A DNA stretch of 64,000 nt from an uncultured Clostridia bacterium (GTDB lineage: Bacteria > Bacillota > Clostridia > Oscillospirales > Ruminococcaceae). The stretch is taken from the NCBI GenBank assembly GCA_947632025.1, contig CANRNN010000001.1:62001-126000 (forward strand), written 5' to 3'. A model generated the notes under the pieces. The model searched no databases, had not been told where the DNA came from, and was given only the letters and a program-made list of their open reading frames with translations. This document shows, piece by piece, positions 42,635-50,654 of the stretch. A program made the position numbers and the translations under genes. Each line of letters starts with the position of its first letter. Within the stretch, counting starts at the first letter, position 1.

Positions 42635-43654
42635 TTATTCTTCGGAATCGTACGGATCCTTAAAATCCTTGATATCATCAATATAATCCATATTCTTCAT
42701 ATAGATATGCTTGACCTCCCCGACAAGCTCACTTTCGGTGAATTCCTGTGCAAATTTTCCTTCCACAGACAGAGTGAACGTATGTAAAGAGCTTTCATTT
42801 TCAAAATAGAAATTAGTTACAGGGATACCCATAAAACGATAACCGTCTATTATCTTTTTACAGTTCTCTGCGAATTTTGACGGCGTTTCTATCACCCCCG
42901 CAAAATCCACCTTGATATTCACAATATCGTCGTACGAGAGCATTTCGATTCCCTGATCTTTTCCTGTACCGTCAGGATTCAGGTCAACAGTGACCTCCAG
43001 CGACTCGATATCCGCCACATAACGAAGCTCTCTGTAGCTTTGGTCGTAAATCTCAGCCGCTACAGAACGATTGTTATATTCGTATTTTTCTTTATTATAA
43101 TTTTTGTTGAGTACCACGCTCATTACGCAGCAGCCGACGACAAGCACTGCCGATATAATGACGCTCGGAAAATTCACTCTGAAGTTACCGCGTGTTGAAA
43201 CCTGATTGAATAAAAGTTCTATTCCAATAAGTACTGCGCATATCGGTGATAATTTCAGAGGCAGCAAAAAATCGGGTTTGCTTGAAAAAAGGCACCCTAT
43301 CATAACCACGCCGAGGAAGATCAATATAAGCCCAAGTGAAACTATTCCTACACCTTTTTTTGCAAAGCTCCTCGCTATGCGTCTGGTTTTTTCGATAGGC
43401 GGCGGGACTCTCTGTGCCTTTTGAAATTCTTGAGAATGTTTTTCGAGGACCTCGTCCAATGCCGCAAGAAGTTTTTTATCCTGTTCTTCTATTTCCTTCT
43501 TTTGCTTTTCAAATTCAGAAATTTTTTCTTCAAAAACAGTTTTTTCATCTATAGGAGTTTCTACCGCAACTCCCGCGCCATTAGTGGTTATCGGGTTTTC
43601 AGAAAAATTTTCGGGCGCGATTACAGGTATATTGTTATCATCATTATTTTCCAT
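42635..43654 (-). CDS. Membrane protein with cytoplasmic coiled coil, unknown
   Basis: A 339-residue protein that I do not recognise. Order: a 35-residue low-complexity N-terminus; a Lys/Glu-rich coiled coil at about 40-80 (EEKISEFEKQKKEIEEQDKKLL); three hydrophobic helices at about 100-125, 132-150 and 162-185; then a soluble C-terminal domain of about 150 residues with paired beta strands. It has its own sigma-A promoter and precedes the LOTUS/DUF3825-like gene by 17 bases, suggesting the two act together at the membrane. Confidence 0.7.
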   Translation of the reverse strand: MENNDDNNIPVIAPENFSENPITTNGAGVAVETPIDEKTVFEEKISEFEKQKKEIEEQDKKLLAALDEVLEKHSQEFQKAQRVPPPIEKTRRIARSFAKKGVGIVSLGLILIFLGVVMIGCLFSSKPDFLLPLKLSPICAVLIGIELLFNQVSTRGNFRVNFPSVIISAVLVVGCCVMSVVLNKNYNKEKYEYNNRSVAAEIYDQSYRELRYVADIESLEVTVDLNPDGTGKDQGIEMLSYDDIVNIKVDFAGVIETPSKFAENCKKIIDGYRFMGIPVTNFYFENESSLHTFTLSVEGKFAQEFTESELVGEVKHIYMKNMDYIDDIKDFKDPYDSEE

Positions 43655-43689
43655 CTTTTACCTACTTTCGGACAAACCTATCTATTCTT

Positions 43690-43718
43690 ATTATATCAAA
43701 TAAAAACCTGTTTGTCAA
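43690..43718 (-). promoter_or_regulatory. Promoter of the membrane protein / DUF3825-like operon
   Basis: On the minus strand TTGACA (43718-43713) and TATAAT (43695-43690), 17-base spacer. Confidence 0.88.
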
Positions 43719-43784
43719 TATGAAACATTGTAAAATCCTGTAATTTTTTACGCAAAAATATTGCATTTCAGGATATAATTTTCC

Positions 43785-43817
43785 GAAAAAAATGTCCCCG
43801 GTATTGACCGAGGACAT
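43785..43817 (-). terminator. Terminator of gapA
   Basis: On the minus strand ATGTCCTCGG pairs with CCGGGGACAT (one G-U) across a six-base loop, followed by TTTTTTT. Confidence 0.9.
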
Positions 43818-43839
43818 CGTGTTTTGTTTAATATTGAAA

Positions 43840-44874
43840 TTAAAGCTCCGCAAAATACTTGATGGTTCTTACCATCTGAGAAGTATAGGAGTTCTCGTTG
43901 TCGTACCAAGAAACAACCTGTACCTGGAAGAGATCGTCACCGACCTTGGAAACCATGGTCTGTGTAGCATCGAACAAGGAGCCGAATCTCATACCGATAA
44001 CATCGGAAGAAACGATCTGATCCTCGTTGTAACCGAAAGATTCAGAAGCGGCAGCCTTCATAGCGGCATTGATAGCTTCCTTGGTAACGTCAGCTTTCTT
44101 TACAACAGCGGTAAGAATAGTTGTCGAACCTGTGGGAACAGGAACACGCTGAGCTGAACCGATGAGCTTGCCGTTAAGTTCCGGAATTACAAGACCTATA
44201 GCCTTTGCAGCACCTGTCGAGTTCGGAACAATGTTAGCTGCACCAGCTCTTGCTCTTCTCAGGTCGCCCTTTCTGTGAGGACCGTCAAGGATCATCTGAT
44301 CGCCCGTATAAGCGTGAATGGTGCTCATGATACCGGACTGGATAGGAGCATAATCATTAAGAGCCTTAGCCATAGGAGCAAGACAGTTGGTCGTGCAGGA
44401 AGCTGCGGAAATAATCTGGTCGTCCTTGGTAAGAGTCTTTTCATTTACGGAATAAACGATAGTCTTAAGATCGTTTCCTGCGGGAGCGGAGATAACGACT
44501 TTCTTAGCGCCAGCGTTAATGTGAGCCATAGACTTCTCCTTCGAGCAGTAGAAACCTGTACACTCAAGAACTACGTCAACGCCGAGCTGTCCCCAAGGAA
44601 GATCCTTAGCTTCTTTTTCAGCGTAAATTTTAAGAGTCTTGCCGTCAACAGTGATAGTGTTTGCTTCATCATCAGCGGTCACGGTATGAAGATTCTCGCC
44701 TATAACGCCGCAGTAACCTTTCTGAGCTGTATCATACTTCAGAAGATTAGCAAGCATTGAGGGCTTTGTAAGGTCGTTGATAGCGACAACGTCATAACCC
44801 TCTGCGCCGAACATCTGTCTGAACGCCAAGCGTCCGATTCTGCCAAAACCATTGATTGCAACTTTAACTGCCAT
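43840..44874 (-). CDS. gapA: Glyceraldehyde-3-phosphate dehydrogenase
   Basis: NAD-dependent oxidation and phosphorylation of G3P in glycolysis. [16 protein letters not shown] is the Rossmann start; the catalytic cysteine is in [12 protein letters not shown], with the [23 protein letters not shown] and [12 protein letters not shown] segments intact. 344 residues from the ATG at 44874, which has AGGAGG upstream; the extension to 44934 lies in the leader. It has a strong stand-alone promoter, leader palindrome and terminator, fitting a highly expressed single gene. Confidence 0.98.
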   Translation of the reverse strand: MAVKVAINGFGRIGRLAFRQMFGAEGYDVVAINDLTKPSMLANLLKYDTAQKGYCGVIGENLHTVTADDEANTITVDGKTLKIYAEKEAKDLPWGQLGVDVVLECTGFYCSKEKSMAHINAGAKKVVISAPAGNDLKTIVYSVNEKTLTKDDQIISAASCTTNCLAPMAKALNDYAPIQSGIMSTIHAYTGDQMILDGPHRKGDLRRARAGAANIVPNSTGAAKAIGLVIPELNGKLIGSAQRVPVPTGSTTILTAVVKKADVTKEAINAAMKAAASESFGYNEDQIVSSDVIGMRFGSLFDATQTMVSKVGDDLFQVQVVSWYDNENSYTSQMVRTIKYFAEL

Positions 44875-44903
44875 TGGAATAATCCTCCTGAAAGATAAAT
44901 TTT

Positions 44904-44918
44904 TGCGATAATATCGCA
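44904..44918. promoter_or_regulatory. 15-base palindrome in the gapA leader
   Basis: TGCGATA-A-TATCGCA is a perfect palindrome between the promoter and the ribosome site, a candidate operator or mRNA-stabilising hairpin. Confidence 0.4.
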
Positions 44919-44939
44919 TGATATCTTCTATCAATTATT

Positions 44940-44968
44940 ATTATACTATATTCTGAAACTTTTATCAA
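44940..44968 (-). promoter_or_regulatory. gapA: Promoter of gapA
   Basis: On the minus strand TTGATA (44968-44963) and TATAAT (44945-44940), 17-base spacer. Confidence 0.85.
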
Positions 44969-44995
44969 GTCATTTTCCAAAAAAGTATAACAAAA

Positions 44996-45013
44996 TTGTG
45001 TAATTTTTAACAA
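44996..45013. promoter_or_regulatory. Rex-like operator upstream of gapA
   Basis: The 18-base TTGTGTAATTTTTAACAA resembles the Rex consensus TTGTGAA-N4-TTCACAA and its clostridial TTGTTAA variant. It lies about 30 bases upstream of the -35 box. gapA is a known Rex target in Clostridia; no rex gene is in the window. Confidence 0.4.
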
Positions 45014-45109
45014 GCGTATTTTGTGCATTTTTCACAAAAAAATTCCGTTTCAAAAAAATGCTTATCCCTTATATATTGAGAAAAATGGTTTTCCCCACAA
45101 CATTTTGTC

Positions 45110-46075
45110 TTATTTGAAAAGGTTTACATAAGAAATTTTGTCAGTGTCCTTTACGGTGAATTCCCGTCCGTTGAGATATTCGAGGATACCCGCGTCTGTG
45201 GTAAATCTGAAAATCAATTTATACGAGCATAGCGCTTGTGTTTTCAAACAGTATTTTCTGTTGACAGAATTATTTCCATATTTCACGTCGCCCAACAGCG
45301 AATGTCCGATATGCGCGAAATGCGCCCTTATTTGGTGCGTTCTCCCCGTCAGCAGGTCTACCTCAACAAGCGATATATCTCCCCTGCTTTTAAGCACCTT
45401 GTACTTTGTTTTTATCGTAAGATAATCGGGAAGTCTTTTGTCGGAAATCAGTACCCTGTTCTCATCAGGGAGCTTTTTAAGATATGCTGTCAGAGTTGCT
45501 TCGTTCGGTTCCGGAGTTCCGACAACAGCGCAAAGATACAGTTTCGTAAGCTCTCTGTCACGGAGCTTTTGATTTAATATCCGCAGGCTTTCGGCATTTT
45601 TTGCCGCGATAACGATACCCTCCGTGTTTCTGTCGATACGGTTTACAAGTGCGGGTGTAAAACTTTTCTCATTGTTCGGGTCGAATTTGCCCTTTTGATA
45701 AAGATAGCTTAAAATTCGATTTATAAGCGTATCATCTGTTTTGTTGTTATCCTCGTGGACGACAAGCCCCACGGGCTTATCTACAAGAAGAATATTTTCG
45801 TCCTCGTAAATGACCTCAATATCCGGTTCGATTTCCCGAAAATCCGTTCTCCTTACGACGGGCTTCTGTGAAAGCAGCTCCTCTCCGAGATAAAACCGAA
45901 AAACGTCACCCTCCTTAAGGATAACGTTTGGTTCGGTCTTAGCGCCGTTGAGTTTTATTCTTTTTTTTCGCATCAATTTGCAGACAAGCGCTGCCTTAAG
46001 ATTCGGATACGCTTTTGACAGGAATCTGTCGGCTCGTTGTCCAGCATCGTTTTTTCCTACCGTGACTTCTGTCAT
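45110..46075 (-). CDS. RluA-family pseudouridine synthase
   Basis: A 321-residue enzyme that isomerises uridine to pseudouridine in rRNA or tRNA. An S4 RNA-binding domain at about residues 10-70 (RADRFLSKAYPNLKAALVCKLMRKKRIKLNG) is followed by the catalytic domain: VDKPVGLVVHE, the active-site aspartate in VNRIDRNTEG, and LLTGRTHQIRAHFAHIGHSLLGD. The S4 plus RluA layout is that of RluC/RluD; the target position cannot be deduced. ATG with AGGAAATT; overlaps orf61 by four bases. Confidence 0.93.
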   Translation of the reverse strand: MTEVTVGKNDAGQRADRFLSKAYPNLKAALVCKLMRKKRIKLNGAKTEPNVILKEGDVFRFYLGEELLSQKPVVRRTDFREIEPDIEVIYEDENILLVDKPVGLVVHEDNNKTDDTLINRILSYLYQKGKFDPNNEKSFTPALVNRIDRNTEGIVIAAKNAESLRILNQKLRDRELTKLYLCAVVGTPEPNEATLTAYLKKLPDENRVLISDKRLPDYLTIKTKYKVLKSRGDISLVEVDLLTGRTHQIRAHFAHIGHSLLGDVKYGNNSVNRKYCLKTQALCSYKLIFRFTTDAGILEYLNGREFTVKDTDKISYVNLFK

Positions 46076-46257
46076 AATTTCCTGTTGTTTCTTGAATTAA
46101 GACTTCTGAATGTCATTTTCCAGATTATCTCCTCGGAAAATTTTACGTCCGGAGTTTCCTTGTCCGAACAGTTCAACACAGAAATATTGTAATCCTTTAA
46201 GTTTTCGGGAGTCTTGAACAAATCAAGTCCGTCCTCCGACCAATGTTCCTTGCTCAC
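46072..46257 (-). CDS. Small hypothetical protein (61 residues)
   Basis: A 61-residue, mixed-charge protein starting MSKEHWSEDGLDLFKTPENLKDY. I regard it as real because the GTG start has AAAGGAG seven bases upstream and because it overlaps both the MATE gene and the pseudouridine synthase gene by four bases, the pattern of a coupled operon. No cysteine motif beyond one Cys and no membrane helix; function unknown. Confidence 0.6.
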   Translation of the reverse strand: MSKEHWSEDGLDLFKTPENLKDYNISVLNCSDKETPDVKFSEEIIWKMTFRSLNSRNNRKL

Positions 46258-47642
46258 TTGGATTCTCCTTTATTTTTTGGAATTTTCGGACAAATCTTCC
46301 GTATGTAAACAAAATACAGCGAAAGCGAGATTATCCCCGCAGTTGTCCAGCCTACGGGCCACGAGAGCCATATTCCCGTTGCTCCGAAATGCGGTTTCAG
46401 AACAAACGCGAACACCACTCTTAAAATTAGATCGCTGAATGTAGTCACCATAAACGCAACTACCCGCCGTCCGCCGCGCAGTATAGCGTCCGCTGCGAGT
46501 TTCAGTCCGACCGCAGCATAAAACGGCGACACAACCATTAAGAAATGTACTCCCGCCTCCGCTGCGGCGGCAGTGTTGGCGTTGGTTTTATCCATAAACA
46601 AATAAATCAGATTATTCGCGAAAATATGATAAAGTATCGAAAACAAAGCCGCAATAACTAATGTTACCAGACTTCCGACGTAAAATCCCTTTTTTACACG
46701 GGGATATTCCTTTGCTCCGATATTCTGCGCTGCAAAGCTGGAAATCGAATTCCCGACCGTTGAGCAACAGGTCACGGCGAACGTATTCAGCTTTATTGCC
46801 GAAGCGTAACCCGCCACAACGTCCGTACCACAGCTGTTTACCAGACTTTGAATGAATAACTGCCCTACCGATACGAAACTCTGTTGGAAAATGCTCGGTA
46901 CGGAAAGCGTCGCGATTTTTCCAAGAGTTTTCCATTCAAACAATTTGAACTTTTCGCTCTGTATCTCTCCCACTCTGTGAAGCAGGACAATAAACGCGAG
47001 TACCGAACAAACACCCTGACAGATAAATGTCGCCCACGCTGCTCCTGCTACTCCCATTTTGAAAACAGCAACGAACAGCAGGTCCATCGCAATATTTCCA
47101 AGTGACGAACCGATAAGGAAATACAGCGGCGTTTTACTGTCACCGAGAGCCGTAAAAATTCCCGTACAGATATTGTACACGAACAGGAAAACCAATCCGA
47201 GAACGTAAATATTAAGATAAGTCTTAGAATCGGGAAAAATCGACGCATCCGTTCCGAGTAAATTCAAAAACAGTCCGCTTGTGAATATTCCGACTACCGT
47301 AAGTATCACCGCAAGTGAAAACGTGGAAATTATCGACGTGTAAACCGCCGTTTTCATTCCCTTATAATCCTTTGCGCCGAAAAGCGTCGAAATAACCACC
47401 GAGCAGCCGATGTTCATTCCCGTTCCTATAGACAGGAAGATCATCGTGATGGGGTAGGACGCACCTATCGCGGCAAGAGCGTCGTTGTTTATAAATCTTC
47501 CCGCGATTATACTGTCGGAGATATTGTACATTTGCTGAAAAGCCACGCTTATCAGCAGAGGTATCGAAAACTTTATAAGTATGGGCGTTACAGCCCCATG
47601 GGTCATATCCTTAACCAATGTTCCACACTTTCCGCAAAGCAA
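46254..47642 (-). CDS. MATE-family efflux transporter
   Basis: A multidrug/toxin antiporter with about 12 hydrophobic spans over 460 residues. The N-terminal DMTHGAVTPILIKFSIPLLISVAFQQMYNISDSIIAG is the standard opening of Clostridia-type MATE proteins, and the paired-half layout is visible. The exact start is uncertain: the frame opens at a TTG at 47642, but homology favours TTG at 47618 or ATG at 47606. Next to typA; substrate unknown. Confidence 0.9.
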   Translation of the reverse strand: MLCGKCGTLVKDMTHGAVTPILIKFSIPLLISVAFQQMYNISDSIIAGRFINNDALAAIGASYPITMIFLSIGTGMNIGCSVVISTLFGAKDYKGMKTAVYTSIISTFSLAVILTVVGIFTSGLFLNLLGTDASIFPDSKTYLNIYVLGLVFLFVYNICTGIFTALGDSKTPLYFLIGSSLGNIAMDLLFVAVFKMGVAGAAWATFICQGVCSVLAFIVLLHRVGEIQSEKFKLFEWKTLGKIATLSVPSIFQQSFVSVGQLFIQSLVNSCGTDVVAGYASAIKLNTFAVTCCSTVGNSISSFAAQNIGAKEYPRVKKGFYVGSLVTLVIAALFSILYHIFANNLIYLFMDKTNANTAAAAEAGVHFLMVVSPFYAAVGLKLAADAILRGGRRVVAFMVTTFSDLILRVVFAFVLKPHFGATGIWLSWPVGWTTAGIISLSLYFVYIRKICPKIPKNKGESK

Positions 47643-47646
47643 TATT

Positions 47647-49470
47647 TTATTTCTTCTGCTTTGCTTCGGCTTTCAGACGTAGGTCACGTTCGAGAATTAC
47701 TTTTCTTATACGGATATTCTTGGGAGTGACCTCCACCAGCTCGTCGTCCTGAATGAATTCAAGGCTCTCTTCAAGGCTCATCTGCTTATACGGGATAAGC
47801 CTTAAAGCGTCGTCCGAACCCGACGCGCGCATATTTGTAAGGTGCTTTTTCTTGCAGACGTTTACGACAATATCCCCCGCCTTGGGCGACACGCCGACAA
47901 TCATGCCCTCGTACACGGGAGTTCCCGCGTCGATAAAAAGCGTTCCTCTGTCCTGCGCGTTGAAAAGACCGTATGCAACCGCCGTTCCCGTTTCCCACGC
48001 CACGAGAGAACCCTCTGTTCTTCTCGGAATATCGCCGTAATACGGCTTGTAGCTGTCAAAAACGGAGTTCATAACGCCCTCGCCCTTGGTATCGGTAAGG
48101 AATTCGCTTCTGTAGCCGAAAAGCCCTCTTGACGGTATCAGATATTCAAGCCTTGTGCGGCTGCCCACGGGGTGCATTTCGACAAGCTCGCCCTTGCGCT
48201 GTCCCATCTTCTCCATAACGGAACCTACCGCCGTTTCGGGAACGTCAATCACAAGACGTTCTACCGGTTCGCACTTCACGCCGTCAATTTCCTTATACAG
48301 CACTCTCGGCGTTGAAACAGAAAGCTCGTAACCCTCGCGACGCATAGTTTCAATAAGAATGGAAAGGTGCATTTCGCCGCGTCCCGCAACGTTCATAGCG
48401 TCGGTGGTATCGCTGTCGGTAACTCTCAAAGATACGTCCTTAAGCGTTTCTTTCATAAGTCTGTCGCGGATTTGTCGGGAAGTTACAAACTTGCCTTCTC
48501 TTCCCGCGAACGGAGAGTCGTTTACCGAGAAAGTCATTTCTACCGTAGGTTCGGATATTTTTACGAAAGGCAACGGTTCAGGATTACTTACAGCACAGAT
48601 GGTTTCACCTATTGTGACATTTTCGATTCCGGAAAAAGCAACAATATCTCCCACAGATGCCTGCTCCACGGGAACTTTTGCCAGACCCTCAAATTGATTG
48701 AGAGAAACGATCTTTCCCTTATACGGAGCCGTGCGGTTGTAGTAATCGCATACCATAACTTCCTGATTCTGCTTTATGACTCCGCGCTCTACGCGTCCGA
48801 CGGCTATTCTTCCAACATAATCGTTATAGTCTATTGATGACACGAGGACTTGCAGATCACCCGTTTCGTCGCCTTCAGGCGAGTCGATATGTTCGATTAT
48901 CTTCTCGAAAAGCGGTTTGAAATCCGTTCCCATTTCGTCGGGGTTGTAAGACGAGCAGCCGAGCCTTCCGGAACAGAAAACAACCGGACTGTCAAGCTGT
49001 TCTTCTGTTGCGTCCAAATCAAGCAGCAGCTCTAAAACCTCGTCCACGACTTCGTGATTTCGAGCGTCTGGGCGGTCGGTCTTGTTTACCACCACTATTA
49101 TTTTATGACCGAGTTCAAGCGCCTTTTGAAGAACAAATCTCGTCTGCGGCATAGTTCCCTCAAACGAATCCACAAGCAGCAATACGCCGTTTACCATTTT
49201 GAGGATACGCTCTACCTCGCCCGAAAAATCGGCGTGTCCGGGAGTGTCGACGATATTTATTTTCACGCCGTTATACATACACGAAGTATTTTTAGCCAAG
49301 ATAGTGATCCCGCGCTCACGCTCAAGGTCATTATTATCCATGACACGGTCGTTCACGACCTGATTTTCACGGAACGCTCCTCCCTGCTTTAACATCTCGT
49401 CGACGAGAGTGGTTTTTCCGTGGTCGACGTGCGCGATTATCGCGATATTCCTTAAATCTTTTCTGATCAA
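47647..49470 (-). CDS. typA: Ribosome-associated GTPase TypA/BipA
   Basis: A 607-residue translational GTPase involved in ribosome assembly and stress growth. G1 IAHVDHGKTT, switch ERERGITI, G3 VDTPGHADF, G4 NKTD and the BipA-specific C-terminal domain (LIPSRGLFGYRSEFLTDTKGEG) are intact. Start is a TTG at 49470 with AAAGGAAAG upstream. Own promoter; followed by the MATE gene with four bases between. Confidence 0.97.
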   Translation of the reverse strand: MIRKDLRNIAIIAHVDHGKTTLVDEMLKQGGAFRENQVVNDRVMDNNDLERERGITILAKNTSCMYNGVKINIVDTPGHADFSGEVERILKMVNGVLLLVDSFEGTMPQTRFVLQKALELGHKIIVVVNKTDRPDARNHEVVDEVLELLLDLDATEEQLDSPVVFCSGRLGCSSYNPDEMGTDFKPLFEKIIEHIDSPEGDETGDLQVLVSSIDYNDYVGRIAVGRVERGVIKQNQEVMVCDYYNRTAPYKGKIVSLNQFEGLAKVPVEQASVGDIVAFSGIENVTIGETICAVSNPEPLPFVKISEPTVEMTFSVNDSPFAGREGKFVTSRQIRDRLMKETLKDVSLRVTDSDTTDAMNVAGRGEMHLSILIETMRREGYELSVSTPRVLYKEIDGVKCEPVERLVIDVPETAVGSVMEKMGQRKGELVEMHPVGSRTRLEYLIPSRGLFGYRSEFLTDTKGEGVMNSVFDSYKPYYGDIPRRTEGSLVAWETGTAVAYGLFNAQDRGTLFIDAGTPVYEGMIVGVSPKAGDIVVNVCKKKHLTNMRASGSDDALRLIPYKQMSLEESLEFIQDDELVEVTPKNIRIRKVILERDLRLKAEAKQKK

Positions 49471-49509
49471 AATTTTTCACTTTCCTTTTATATTTATTTA
49501 CCAAAAATT

Positions 49510-49538
49510 ATTATACAACTTTTTTTGTAATACTACAA
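49510..49538 (-). promoter_or_regulatory. typA: Promoter of typA
   Basis: On the minus strand TTGTAG (49538-49533) and TATAAT (49515-49510), 17-base spacer. Confidence 0.65.
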
Positions 49539-49613
49539 GGGAATTTGAGAAAAAACGTGTTTTTACTGAAAAATTTACAAATAAAGCGTTTAATTTTTGT
49601 TTATTTTGACGAA

Positions 49614-50654
49614 TCAAGGTGACAAATCTATCATTCTTTCTCTTTCAGTCAAAGGACGAAGTTCTTTTCCGTCGCTTACTATTACTATATTTCCGTTATA
49701 GAAAGTTATGTAAAGCTCGTTACAGCCTGCTTTGGCAAGCCGCACTAAAACCTCAGCTCTTGGATGATCGTATCGGTTATTCTCGCCGGCATGGACGACC
49801 GCGATTTCGGGAGAAACCGCATTAAGAAAATCCAGTGTGCTTGAACCGGCGCTTCCGTGATGAGCTACTTTAAGAACGTCCGCGTCCAGATCCACTCCCG
49901 CTTCAAGGATATCGCCCTCAGCGATCTCTTCAATATCTCCCGTGAACAAAAATGAATTCTCCCCATGAATAAATTTAGCACATATCGAATAATTGTTGGT
50001 TTCGGCATAATCATTTCTCACGGGAGCGAGAATATCAAGTCTTGAATCCTCCCCAAGATAATAGCTGTCCCCCACATGGGCATAGCTGTATTTTATCCCA
50101 TAACGTGCGATGCAGTATCTAAAGGTATTGTAGGTATTCGTATAAGGTATCATCTCATCAGGCATTTCGGGAACGATCAGTTCGTCCACAAAAACATACT
50201 CAAACATATGGCTCATAGAAGCATAATGATCCTCATCCATATGACTTACGATAACAAGATTCAATTCATCAATTTTAAGTCGTTTAAGCTTTTCAACGAT
50301 TATCAAGGCATTATAAGATTTACCGCTGTCAATAAGAATATTGTATCCGTTGCAGCTGATAAGTTCACAATCTCCCTGACCTACGTCAATAAAATAAACG
50401 GCAGCTTCATCTTCCGAAAGTTCCACATCCGGATGAAAAACCAATCCGACAGCTTTGTTCACCTCGTCAAGTGTCGGTATAAACGGGAGCTTCAGACAAT
50501 ATTCGTTTATATAGAAAAGCATTGTAACAAAAAGGAGTATGAACAATGCACCATTTTTAAGTGTAAGCCTATTCTTTTCGTCAACTATTTCCTCTATTAT
50601 GGAATATAACGGTTTTCTTCTTTTCTTTTTTCGCGGAGATACTTTTTTTCCCAT
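49614..50654 (-). CDS. Membrane-anchored metallo-beta-lactamase-fold hydrolase (ComEC C-domain-like)
   Basis: A 346-residue protein. A very basic N-terminus (KKVSPRKKKRRK) and one transmembrane helix at about 35-58 are followed by a metallo-beta-lactamase domain: FIDVGQGDCELI, the metal motif VSHMDEDHYASM, FLFTGDIEE and KVAHHGSAGSS. This matches the soluble domain of ComEC and related phosphodiesterases, but the ComEC channel is absent, so DNA uptake by this protein alone is unlikely. Its start lies 74 bases inside the YgiQ gene, an unusually long overlap. Confidence 0.85.
   Translation of the reverse strand: MGKKVSPRKKKRRKPLYSIIEEIVDEKNRLTLKNGALFILLFVTMLFYINEYCLKLPFIPTLDEVNKAVGLVFHPDVELSEDEAAVYFIDVGQGDCELISCNGYNILIDSGKSYNALIIVEKLKRLKIDELNLVIVSHMDEDHYASMSHMFEYVFVDELIVPEMPDEMIPYTNTYNTFRYCIARYGIKYSYAHVGDSYYLGEDSRLDILAPVRNDYAETNNYSICAKFIHGENSFLFTGDIEEIAEGDILEAGVDLDADVLKVAHHGSAGSSTLDFLNAVSPEIAVVHAGENNRYDHPRAEVLVRLAKAGCNELYITFYNGNIVIVSDGKELRPLTERERMIDLSP

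Noticed and set aside
43746-43755. Second copy of a dif-like arm (TTTTACGCAA)
   Set aside because: Only one arm is present with no matching partner six bases away, so it is probably chance in AT-rich sequence.
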